Assembly (NCBI GenBank): GCA_902363045.1
Contig: CABIYX010000002.1
Location: 15,570 to 23,344, forward strand
Direction of reading: 5' to 3'
DNA length: 7,775 bases
Origin: Clostridiales bacterium
Lineage (GTDB): Bacteria; Bacillota; Clostridia; Oscillospirales; Oscillospiraceae
Under the pieces are notes generated by a model. That model did no database searches. It had not been told where the DNA came from and saw only the letters and a list, made by a program, of their open reading frames with translations. The translations under genes and the position numbers were made by a program. Positions 1-6,500 of the stretch are shown here, in pieces (positions within the stretch are counted from its first letter, which is position 1; each line of letters opens with the position of its first letter).

Positions 1-1
1 T

Positions 2-52
2 TCCGGGGGTCCGGGGGAGAACGAGCTGGAGCCGGAGGGAACCTGTTCCTGA
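2..52 (+). CDS. Possible C-terminal end of an upstream plus-strand gene (partial)
   Basis: Only the tail could be present. Reading from base 2 gives SGGPGENELEPEGTCS followed by TGA at 50-52. Reading from base 1 gives a Gly/Arg-rich tail that ends at TGA 61-63, and either frame could be the real one. The frame from base 2 has the more protein-like acidic composition. No domain is recognisable and no terminator with a T-run follows, so this may simply be intergenic sequence. Confidence 0.2.
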   Translation, partial: SGGPGENELEPEGTCS

Positions 53-84
53 CGGCGATGTGAGTCTCCCCCGGCGGCGTTTTG

Positions 85-112
85 GTTCCTTTTTCGCCGC
101 GGAAAAAGGAAC
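85..112. repeat. Perfect 11-bp hairpin, REP-like
   Basis: GTTCCTTTTTC (85-95) pairs exactly with GAAAAAGGAAC (102-112) around a 6-base loop, GCCGCG. No T-run follows on either strand, so it is not a standard intrinsic terminator. It opens a block (about 64-230) with no credible gene but several more hairpins: 140-145 with 154-159, 159-163 with 167-171, and 190-197 with 201-208. Such hairpin clusters resemble dispersed intergenic repeats common in GC-rich Oscillospiraceae. That link is from memory and was not searched. Confidence 0.5.
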
Positions 113-175
113 TCGCCCAAAAGGGTGAAACCTTGTAAGGCGGCGCGCCGAGTCGCCGCGCCCTACGGGCGTCAT

Positions 176-226
176 GGTCCACGGAAGACGGGCGCACGCT
201 GTGCGCCCCTACGACGGAAATGGACC
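176..226. repeat. Nested inverted-repeat element, REP-like
   Basis: The inner hairpin GGGCGCAC (190-197), loop GCT, GTGCGCCC (201-208) is perfect. It is enclosed by the inverted pair GGTCCA (176-181) and TGGACC (221-226), which may mark the element's boundaries. The CCCTACG-type sequence next to the inner stem is typical of short palindromic repeats that I recall from gut Oscillospiraceae genomes. No ORF here has a ribosome site or recognisable domain. Bases 227-268 hold nothing I can identify. Confidence 0.45.
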
Positions 227-268
227 GCCCTCATCACCAAGGCTTTTTCGCTCATCCGCCCCTGCATC

Positions 269-313
269 AAAAAACGCGCCCCTGGGGAAGAAATCGTTTC
301 TCCAGGGGCGCGT
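269..313 (-). terminator. Rho-independent terminator of the DUF1846 gene
   Basis: Bases 274-285 and 302-313 form a perfect 12-bp GC-rich stem. A further 5-bp stem (289-293 with 297-301) sits inside it after a 3-base bulge. On the minus strand the stem is followed by six T (complement of the A-run 269-274). It begins about 26 bases after the DUF1846 stop codon. Confidence 0.9.
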
Positions 314-339
314 CGTGGTGCTTTTGATAAAATTGCCGC

Positions 340-1827
340 TTATCGGTGGTACAAATTGTTGGTCTGGTACTGGGGCTCACAGGTGAGCTGAAGGCCCAGC
401 TTTTTATAGGTGCTCTCATCCGGAGGCGAGAGGATGACAGAGCAGTGGGCCTGACAGCCGTTCAGCGCGGCCAGGGACCGCAGGGCGGCCAGAGCCTTGG
501 CGTCCAGATTGGCGGAGGCGGCCAGGGCCACCAGCACCTCATCGCTGTGGAGCCGGGGGTTATTGGAGCCCAGATACTTCACCTTGACAGTCTGGATGGG
601 CTCAATGGCCGACTGCTTGATCAGGTGGACACCGTGTCCCCCCGCGCCGGACAGGGCTTTCAGCGCGTTGAGCAGGGCGGCGGCGGAGCAGCCCATCAGC
701 TCAGAGGTCTTACCGATGACCAGCTCTCCATCCGGGAGCTGGATGGCCATGGCGGGCTCGCCGGTGCGCTGGGCGGCCTCGTTGGCCGCGGCCACCACGG
801 GCCGGATGTCCGGGGTGACCCCCGCCTGCTGCATCAGCAGTTCCAGCTTGTACACCGTATGGTCGGAGCCTCTCCCCTGGCGGCGCTCACACAGGGCGTC
901 GTAGTAGCGGCGGATGATCTCCTGCCGGGCGGCGGCCTGCACCGCCTCATCGTCATAGATGCACTTGCCCGCCATATTCACCCCCATGTCTGTGGGGGAC
1001 TTATAGGGGCAGACGCCGGTGATCCGCTCAAACATGGCCGCCAGAACGGGGAACACCTCCACATCCCGGTTGTAGTTCACCGTGGTCTCGCCGTAGGCCT
1101 GGAGATGGAAGGGATCGATCATATTCACGTCATCCAGGTCGGCGGTGGCCGCCTCATAGGCCAGGTTCACCGGGTGCTTCAGGGGCAGATTCCAGATGGG
1201 GAAGGTCTCAAACTTGGCATAGCCGGCGGTGATGCCCCGCTTGTGCTCGTGGTAGAGCTGGCTGAGGCAGGTGGCCATTTTGCCGCTGCCGGGGCCGGGG
1301 GCGGTGACCACCACCAGAGGGCGGCTGGTCTCGATATACTGGTTTCTGCCAAATCCCTCGTCCGAGACGATATGGGCGATGTTGTGAGGATAGCCCGCGA
1401 TGGGATAGTGGCGGTACACCCGGATCCCCAGCTGCTCCAGCCGGGTCTGGAAGGCGTCGGCGGCGGGCTGTCCGGAATACTGGGTGACCACCACGCTGCC
1501 CACATACAGCTCCATGGAGCGAAACGCGTCGATGAGGCGGAGAACGTCGCTGTCGTATGTGATGCCCAGGTCCCCCCGCACCTTGTTCTTCTCAATGTCG
1601 GCGGCATTGATGGCGATGATGACCTCCGCGCTGTCCTTCATCTGTGCCAGCATCCGGATCTTGCTGTCCGGCTCAAACCCGGGCAGCACCCGGCTGGCGT
1701 GGAAATCATCAAACAGCTTGCCTCCAAATTCCAGGTACAGCTTGCCCCCGAACTGGGCGATACGCTCCCGAATGTGCTGGGACTGGAGCTTCAGATACTG
1801 GTCGTTATCGAACCCCTGTCTGGCCAT
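340..1827 (-). CDS. DUF1846 (UPF0371) family protein
   Basis: This encodes 495 residues, the usual length for the family. DUF1846 proteins are conserved soluble proteins, common in Firmicutes, with no established biochemical role, so none is assigned. Family-like stretches include GFDNDQYLKLQSQHIRERI near the N-terminus, the acidic DVNMIDPFHL near 233-242, and SPTDMGVNMAGKCIYDD near 277-293. A glycine-rich GPGSGK at 178-183 follows a hydrophobic strand and resembles a nucleotide-binding loop, but whether it binds a nucleotide is unknown. I see no signal peptide or membrane segment. An in-frame ATG at 1872 would add 15 residues. It is rejected because 1827 has AAGGAG 7 bases upstream, and a sigma-A promoter places the transcript start near 1872. 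The gene is monocistronic, with its own promoter and terminator, and divergent from the TSUP transporter. Family assignment is from recognition of the sequence. Confidence 0.93.
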   Translation of the reverse strand: MARQGFDNDQYLKLQSQHIRERIAQFGGKLYLEFGGKLFDDFHASRVLPGFEPDSKIRMLAQMKDSAEVIIAINAADIEKNKVRGDLGITYDSDVLRLIDAFRSMELYVGSVVVTQYSGQPAADAFQTRLEQLGIRVYRHYPIAGYPHNIAHIVSDEGFGRNQYIETSRPLVVVTAPGPGSGKMATCLSQLYHEHKRGITAGYAKFETFPIWNLPLKHPVNLAYEAATADLDDVNMIDPFHLQAYGETTVNYNRDVEVFPVLAAMFERITGVCPYKSPTDMGVNMAGKCIYDDEAVQAAARQEIIRRYYDALCERRQGRGSDHTVYKLELLMQQAGVTPDIRPVVAAANEAAQRTGEPAMAIQLPDGELVIGKTSELMGCSAAALLNALKALSGAGGHGVHLIKQSAIEPIQTVKVKYLGSNNPRLHSDEVLVALAASANLDAKALAALRSLAALNGCQAHCSVILSPPDESTYKKLGLQLTCEPQYQTNNLYHR

Positions 1828-1834
1828 GCCCTCA

Positions 1835-1840
1835 CTCCTT
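1835..1840 (-). promoter_or_regulatory. Ribosome binding site that fixes the DUF1846 start
   Basis: AAGGAG on the minus strand lies 7 bases before the ATG at 1827. No such site precedes the in-frame ATG at 1872, so the shorter protein is preferred. Confidence 0.85.
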
Positions 1841-1880
1841 ATCTTATCGTTGCAGATCCTGTGCAAATTCATTCCTTTTT

Positions 1881-1909
1881 ATTTTACGCAACCCACCGGA
1901 CACCGTCAA
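1881..1909 (-). promoter_or_regulatory. Sigma-A promoter of the DUF1846 gene
   Basis: The -35 element TTGACG (1909-1904) and the -10 element TAAAAT (1886-1881) are separated by exactly 17 bases. Each is one mismatch from consensus. Transcription would start near 1873-1875, giving a leader of about 47 bases to the ATG at 1827. Confidence 0.8.
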
Positions 1910-1953
1910 GGCTTTTGAGCCGAAGAGTTCCACGAGAGTTTCCGCCGGATTTT

Positions 1954-1979
1954 GTGGAAATAGCGGGTAGCTTTTCCAC
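1954..1979. promoter_or_regulatory. Inverted repeat in the divergent intergenic region, possible operator
   Basis: GTGGAAA (1954-1960) and TTTCCAC (1973-1979) form a perfect 7-bp inverted repeat with a 12-base spacer. It lies between the two divergent promoters and immediately upstream of the extended -10 of the transporter gene, where a -35 box would normally sit. A regulator bound here could affect the transporter gene. The same half-site occurs as a longer 9-mer between mfd and tadA. The binding protein, if any, is unknown. Confidence 0.35.
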
Positions 1980-1982
1980 CTC

Positions 1983-1991
1983 TGGTATGAT
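1983..1991 (+). promoter_or_regulatory. Candidate extended -10 promoter of the TSUP gene
   Basis: TGGTATGAT matches the extended -10 form TGnTATnAT, with the hexamer TATGAT at 1986-1991. No good -35 is found 17 bases upstream, as is usual for extended -10 promoters. The leader to the ATG at 2081 would be about 82 bases and includes the hairpin at 2023-2042. Confidence 0.5.
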
Positions 1992-2022
1992 AGAATAATA
2001 AAACTCACCACATTTCCTGTCC

Positions 2023-2050
2023 GCGTCCGGCCTGCCGGACGCATTTTATC
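2023..2050 (+). promoter_or_regulatory. Terminator-like hairpin in the TSUP gene leader
   Basis: GCGTCCGG (2023-2030) pairs perfectly with CCGGACGC (2035-2042) around a CCTG loop. ATTTTATC follows, a weak T-rich tail. The hairpin lies between the candidate promoter and the ribosome site, with no plus-strand gene upstream that it could terminate. It may act in attenuation or mRNA stability. No antiterminator partner is obvious. Confidence 0.4.
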
Positions 2051-2080
2051 TGCTCCCGCACAAATAGGAGGGCGTTATCA

Positions 2081-2854
2081 ATGGAATGGAATGATCTGCT
2101 GCACATCCTGCTGATTGTGTGTCCCCTGGTATTCCTGGGGGGCATCGTGGACGCGGTGGCCGGCGGCGGCGGGCTGATCACCCTCCCCGCCTATCTGCTG
2201 GCCGGACTGGACCCCCATGCGGCCTCCGCCACCAACAAATGCGGCAACGTATGGGGCACCCTGCTCTCCGCCTACCGCTTCTGGCGCCGGGGGGAGATCC
2301 GGATGCCCAGCGCCGCCTGGGGCGCGGCCGGGGCCCTGGTTGGGGCCTGGGCGGGCGCACAGCTGAACCTCATCCTGCCGGATCGCTTCCTCTATTACAT
2401 CATGCTGGTCATTGTCCCGGTGATGGCCGTATTTCTCCTTTTGAAGCGGGACTTCGGGACGGAGGACCGCTCCGGCCAGTTCTCTCCCCTCCGCCTCTCC
2501 CTGCTCTCCCTGGGCATCGGCCTGGCGATTGGGTGCTACGATGGATTTTTCGGTCCCGGAGCGGGCACCTTCCTCATGCTGGCCTATACCAGCCTCTGCA
2601 AGTTCGATCTGCTTACCGCCTCCGGCAACACCAAGGCGGCCAACGCCGCCTCCAACGCCGCCTCCCTGGTCACCTTTGCCCTGGCGGGCGAGGTGGTCTG
2701 GGCCGTAGGCATCCCTGCCGCCCTGTGCGGTCTGGCTGGGGGATATGTGGGCTCCGGGCTGGCCCTGCGGGGCGGAGCCAAGGTCATTCGCCCTATGTTC
2801 TTCGTGGTCCTGGCCCTCCTCACCGTCCGCCTGATCTTCGATCTGGCGGCCTGA
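2081..2854 (+). CDS. TSUP family transporter (TauE/SafE, YfcA-like permease)
   Basis: This encodes a 257-residue, very hydrophobic integral membrane protein of typical TSUP length, with about eight membrane segments expected. The family's internal duplication is visible: GGIVDAVAGGGGLITLP (20-36) ending in the ATNK motif (50-53), and GCYDGFFGPGAGTFLML (151-167) ending in GNTKAANAASN (182-192). TSUP proteins move small organic or sulfur-containing anions such as sulfite or sulfonates across the cytoplasmic membrane. The substrate here cannot be deduced because no sulfur-metabolism gene is adjacent. The start is supported by AGGAGG 9 bases upstream. The gene stands alone between its candidate promoter and a strong terminator. 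It is divergent from the DUF1846 gene and convergent with tadA. Subfamily resemblance to E. coli YfcA rests on the AGGGGLxTxP and ATNK motifs. Confidence 0.92.
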   Translation: MEWNDLLHILLIVCPLVFLGGIVDAVAGGGGLITLPAYLLAGLDPHAASATNKCGNVWGTLLSAYRFWRRGEIRMPSAAWGAAGALVGAWAGAQLNLILPDRFLYYIMLVIVPVMAVFLLLKRDFGTEDRSGQFSPLRLSLLSLGIGLAIGCYDGFFGPGAGTFLMLAYTSLCKFDLLTASGNTKAANAASNAASLVTFALAGEVVWAVGIPAALCGLAGGYVGSGLALRGGAKVIRPMFFVVLALLTVRLIFDLAA

Positions 2855-2861
2855 GCCTCCA

Positions 2862-2888
2862 TGCGCCCCTCAGGGGCGCACTTTTTTT
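2862..2888 (+). terminator. Rho-independent terminator of the TSUP gene
   Basis: TGCGCCCC (2862-2869) and GGGGCGCA (2873-2880) form a perfect 8-bp stem with loop TCA, followed by C and seven T (2882-2888). It starts 7 bases after the stop codon. Confidence 0.93.
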
Positions 2889-2907
2889 GCCCTTTCCCAG
2901 ACAAAGG

Positions 2908-2938
2908 AGAACGCAGCCGGATCTAACGGCTGCGTTCT
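2908..2938 (-). terminator. 12-bp hairpin, candidate terminator of mfd-tadA
   Basis: AGAACGCAGCCG (2908-2919) pairs perfectly with CGGCTGCGTTCT (2927-2938) around a 7-base loop. On the minus strand it lies about 100 bases beyond the tadA stop and is followed by CCTTTGTCTG, a weak T tail. On the plus strand it is followed by AAAAAGG, so it would not terminate that way. The assignment to tadA is inferred from position. It could instead belong to the short element at 2939-3041. Confidence 0.5.
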
Positions 2939-2958
2939 AAAAAGGATGGAGGATTCAG

Positions 2959-2994
2959 ATGAAAAAGAGTTGTGCTCTTGCCTTGCATCTTTAG
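2959..2994 (+). pseudogene. Very short ORF with a ribosome site, possible gene remnant
   Basis: GGAGG (2948-2952) lies 6 bases before an ATG that reads MKKSCALALHL and then TAG. Lys-Lys followed by a Cys and hydrophobic residues resembles the start of a signal peptide, but the reading ends after 11 codons. Removing one base (G at 2973) would give MKKSCLL, close to the MKRTCLL start of the ORF at 7223-7360. Further on, in the ATG frame, GTTGTTACAAAAGA encodes VVTKE, against VITKE in that other ORF, although TGA and TAA stops intervene. It may be a decayed copy of the same short gene, a leader peptide, or chance. Another ATG at 2946 opens a 67-codon frame into tadA antisense, but it lacks a properly spaced ribosome site. 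Confidence 0.25.
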
Positions 2995-3042
2995 GATACC
3001 CTGTTTTTGTGAATAAAACCAGCGTAAGTTGTTACAAAAGAA

Positions 3043-3507
3043 TTAAACATTTTCTCCCCCATTCTCCCGCAGGCCCTGAAAAAATCCCTGGAGGATCTCC
3101 TGGCACTCGCTCTCCAGCGGGCCGCGGTAGAGCCGGGGATGGTGGTTGAAGCGCTCCTCAAACAGGTTGAGCACTGAGCCGCACGCCCCCGCCTTTTCAT
3201 CCCGGGTCCCATAGCGCACCGTGTCCACCCGGGCGTTGATGATCCCTCCGGCGCACATGGGGCATGGCTCCAGGGTGACGTACATGGTACACCGGTGGAG
3301 CCGCCAGCTGCCCAGGCGGCGGCAGGCGTCCCGGATGGCCTCCAGCTCTGCGTGGGCGGTGGCGTCGCCGTTCTCCTCCCGGCGGTTGCGCCCCTCCCCC
3401 ACGATCTCCCCGTCCCGGACGATGACGCAGCCCACGGGCACATCGCCCTCCGCCCCGGCCTGGGCGGCCAGCTCCAGCGCCCGGCGCATATAGTCCTTGT
3501 GATCCAT
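3043..3507 (-). CDS. tadA: tRNA-specific adenosine deaminase TadA
   Basis: This 154-residue cytidine-deaminase-fold enzyme converts adenosine to inosine at wobble position 34 of tRNA-Arg(ACG), so that one tRNA reads CGU, CGC and CGA codons. It is normally essential. The zinc site is complete: His52 and the catalytic Glu54 in the AHAELEAI motif, and Cys82 and Cys85 in PCPMCAGGI. The substrate-loop region near 100-111 reads GTRDEKAGACGS, close to the family's usual form. The N-terminal DVPVGCVIV strand is also typical. Length matches the family (about 150-165). An in-frame ATG at 3582 would add 25 residues and overlap the mfd stop codon. The start at 3507 is preferred because AGGAGG precedes it by 8 bases. 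It probably forms an operon with mfd, whose stop lies 71 bases upstream, and that gap holds the unusual inverted repeats at 3531-3572. Confidence 0.96.
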   Translation of the reverse strand: MDHKDYMRRALELAAQAGAEGDVPVGCVIVRDGEIVGEGRNRREENGDATAHAELEAIRDACRRLGSWRLHRCTMYVTLEPCPMCAGGIINARVDTVRYGTRDEKAGACGSVLNLFEERFNHHPRLYRGPLESECQEILQGFFQGLRENGGENV

Positions 3508-3515
3508 GGACACAG

Positions 3516-3521
3516 CCTCCT
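3516..3521 (-). promoter_or_regulatory. Ribosome binding site that fixes the tadA start
   Basis: AGGAGG on the minus strand lies 8 bases before the ATG at 3507. It lies about 9 bases beyond the 3' arm of the GC-rich hairpin (3531-3539), so folding upstream could affect access to it. Confidence 0.85.
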
Positions 3522-3530
3522 CTGATCCGA

Positions 3531-3572
3531 GGGGCGGCGCTTTTCCACACGCCGCCCCGAAATTGTGGAAAA
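3531..3572 (-). promoter_or_regulatory. Two interlocked inverted repeats between mfd and tadA
   Basis: In minus-strand order the segments are TTTTCCACA (3572-3564), GGGGCGGCG (3558-3550), TGTGGAAAA (3549-3541) and CGCCGCCCC (3539-3531). The first pairs with the third and the second with the fourth, each as a perfect 9-bp match. As RNA the two stems exclude each other or form a pseudoknot, just upstream of the tadA ribosome site. As DNA, the TTTTCCACA 9-mers differ from the DnaA-box consensus TTATNCACA only at position 3. No T-run follows, so it is not a standard terminator. Any function is inferred. Confidence 0.5.
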
Positions 3573-3578
3573 TTTTTC

Positions 3579-6500
3579 TCACTCCGCCTCTCCGCAGACC
3601 CGGGCATAGTCCTCCACCAGACTTTGGGCACAGCGGAGCGGGTCATCCCCCTTCCGCAGGCGGAGGGTGAACCGAGGCACATCCCCCGGAATCAGGAGCA
3701 GACGGTTCCGGTAGCGCTCCCTATCACACAGCAGGGAGAAGGGCTCCAGCCGGAACTGCTCCAGGGTAAAGATCAGCTGTCCGTTTTTCTGCGCGATGTC
3801 AGTGATGTCCGCCTCCGCCGCCGCGGCCCGGAGCAGGGCCACAGAGATCAGGTTGTTCACCGTCCGGGGCGGCTCGCCATAGCGGTCGATGAGCTCATCC
3901 ACCAGGTCGTCCGCCTCCTCCTCACTGCGGATAGCGGCGATGCGCCGGTACAGGTCCATCCGCTGCTCCGGCGCGGGGACATACCGGTCTGGGATGGAGG
4001 CGGCCACCGCCAGATCGGCGGCGCACTCGGTGCGCTTGGGGACTGGCTGGCCCTGCTGGGTGAGCACCGCCTCCTCCAGCAGCTTCAAATACATATCATA
4101 GCCCACCGACAGCATAAAGCCGCTCTGCTCCGGGCCCAGCACGTTGCCCGCTCCCCGGATCTCCAGGTCCCGCATGGCGATCTTGAAGCCGGAGCCGAAC
4201 TCCGCGAACTCCCGGATGGCCGACAGGCGCTTGGCGGCCACCTCGGTAAGTACCTTCCCCCGGCGGTAGGTGAGATAGGCGAAGGCCCGGCGATTGGATC
4301 TTCCTACCCGGCCCCGGATCTGGTGGAGCTGGGCCAGACCCAAGTGGTCGGCGTCCTCGATGATGAGGGTGTTGGCGTTGGGCAGGTCGATGCCCGTCTC
4401 GATGATGGTGGTGCACACCAGCACGTTCAGCTCCCCGTCGGTCATGCGGCTCATCACATCGTCAATGGCCTCCTGGCTCATCTTGCCGTGGGCCACCCCC
4501 ACCGCCGCGTCCTCCCCCAGCAGCTGTCCGATGCGGGCGGCGGTGCGGTCGATGGTCTCCACCCGGTTGTGGAGGTAGTACACCTGTCCGCCCCGCTCCA
4601 GCTCCCGGCGCATGGCGTCGGCCAGCACCGGCCAGTTGTGCTCCAGCACATAGGTCTGCACCGGCAGGCGGTCGGCGGGCGGCTCCTCCAGGGTGGACAT
4701 ATCCCGGATGCCCGACATGGCCATGTTCAGGGTGCGGGGGATGGGGGTGGCGGACAGGGTGAGCACGTCCACCTGGGCAAAGCGCTCCTTCAGCTTCTCC
4801 TTATGCTGGACGCCGAAGCGCTGCTCCTCGTCCACCACCAGCAGTCCCAGGTCCTTGAAGCGCACATCCTTGTTGAACAGCCGGTGCGTGCCAATGAGGA
4901 TGTCCACCCGCCCCTCCTCCACCCGGCGCAGGGTCTCCTTCATCTGGGCGGGAGTGCGGAAGCGGGAAACTACGTCGATGTTCACCGGATACTTGGCAAA
5001 ACGGCGCAGGGCGGTGAGATAGTGCTGCCGGGCCAGGACGGTGGTGGGCACCAGGATGGCGGCCTGCTTACCGTCCAGCACGCACTTCATCATGGCCCGG
5101 AAGGCCACCTCCGTCTTTCCGTAACCCACGTCGCCGCACAGCAGCCGGTCCATGGGCACAGGGCGCTCCATGTCCCGCTTGATCTCCCCAATGCACCGCA
5201 GCTGGTCATCGGTCTCGGAGTACTCGAACTGCTCCTCAAACTCCCGCTGCCACGGGGAGTCCGGAGAGAAGGCAAAGCCGGGCTGGCGCTGGCGCTGGGC
5301 GTACAGCTGGATCAGCCCCTTGGCCAGGTCGGCCACCGCCTTCTTTGCCTTGGTCTTGGCCCGCTCCCAGTCCGTGCCTCCCAGCTTGGACAGCTTCTTC
5401 GTCTCCTGGGCGTCTTCTCCTCCCCCGATATACTTGGAGACCAGGTCCAGCTGGGTGGCGGGGACATACAGCACGTCCGTCCCGGCGTAGGCGATCTTCA
5501 CATAGTCCTTCTCGATACCGTCGGCAGGCATCTTCACCATGCCCACATACCGGCCTACCCCGTGGTGCTCGTGGACCACCAGATCCCCGGGGGACAGATC
5601 CGCATAGGACTTCAGCTTCTGCCGGTTGGTGGCCTCCTTTTTGACCGGGCGGGGGCGCTTCTTGGCTCCGCCGGACTGGCCCTCGGTGATGACCGCCAGC
5701 TTCAGCCCGGGATACTCCATCCCCCCGGACAGCCCGCCCACAGTGAGGAGGATCTGTCCCGGCCGCGGCAGGGCTTTTAGGGTGAAGTCCACCCCGGACT
5801 TCACCTTCTGCTCCCGGAGGAGGGTCTGGAGGTTCAGGGCCCGCTGCTCGCTGGACACCAGCACCAGGACGGAAAATCCGGCGCTCTGGTAGTGGCTCAG
5901 GTCCTGCACCGCGGTCTCCAGGCTGGCCCCGAAGGAGGGCAGCTGCTTGGCCATCAGGGACAGCACACACCGGGGGGCCGCCGGATAAGCGGACAGGGCG
6001 AAGGAGTCCAGATAGGCGAAGGGGAAGTCCTCCAGCCTGCGGCACAGCTGCTCATAGGAGCGGGACAGCGCCCCGCAGGTCCCATCCAGCTCTCCCCGCT
6101 CCAGCAGGGTCTTGACGTCCTCCTCCAGCTGCCACTGCCAGGTCTTGGCCCGTTCCCCCACCCGGCTGCTCTCCGAGAAGAGGACGCAGGCGTCATAGGG
6201 GAGATAGTCCACTGCGGTGGCAAGCTCCGGATAGATTAGGGGAAGATACCGGTCGGCCACCGGGAAGGAGCGCCCCTCCTCCAGGGCCTCCCGGTCCTGC
6301 CGGAGGGTGGCCGCCAGTTCCTCCAGGCCGTCCTGGACGGCGGCGGCGGAGCGCCGGTCCAGCTGCTTCAACAGGCCGGCCAGGCCGCCGGGGGCCAGAT
6401 GGAGCAGGGTCTCCGCCGCAGGGAGCAGCACGGCCTTCTCCACATTGGCCGTCCGCCGCTGGGTCCCCGGATCAAAGATCCCCAGAGCGTCCACCTCATC

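Noticed and set aside
346..1998. A 550-codon open frame on the plus strand antisense to the DUF1846 gene
   Set aside because: It is low-complexity, Gly/His/Val/Gln-rich sequence of the kind produced by reading the complement of GC3-rich codons. The opposite strand matches a known family over its full length with promoter, ribosome site and terminator.
2119..2940. A 273-codon plus-strand frame overlapping the TSUP gene
   Set aside because: It is Pro/Arg/Gly-rich out-of-frame sequence without a ribosome site. The overlapping TSUP frame has clear family motifs.
2889..3042. Possible small SRP RNA (ffs), often found near tadA in Firmicutes
   Set aside because: The conserved apical SRP sequence and a long folded-back helix are absent. 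Only a 12-bp hairpin and AT-rich sequence are seen.
2946..3149. A 67-codon plus-strand ORF beginning MEDSDEKELCS
   Set aside because: The first 35 residues look protein-like, but there is no ribosome site at a proper distance. Its second half is antisense to the conserved tadA 3' end.
3541..3572. A chromosomal replication origin suggested by two DnaA-box-like 9-mers
   Set aside because: There are only two imperfect boxes, no AT-rich unwinding region, and no dnaA or dnaN nearby. A regulatory role is the most that can be proposed.
3624..5780. A 718-codon open frame on the plus strand antisense to mfd
   Set aside because: It has the same Gly/His/Leu/Gln-rich shadow composition and no domain, while the minus strand encodes a complete Mfd with all helicase motifs.
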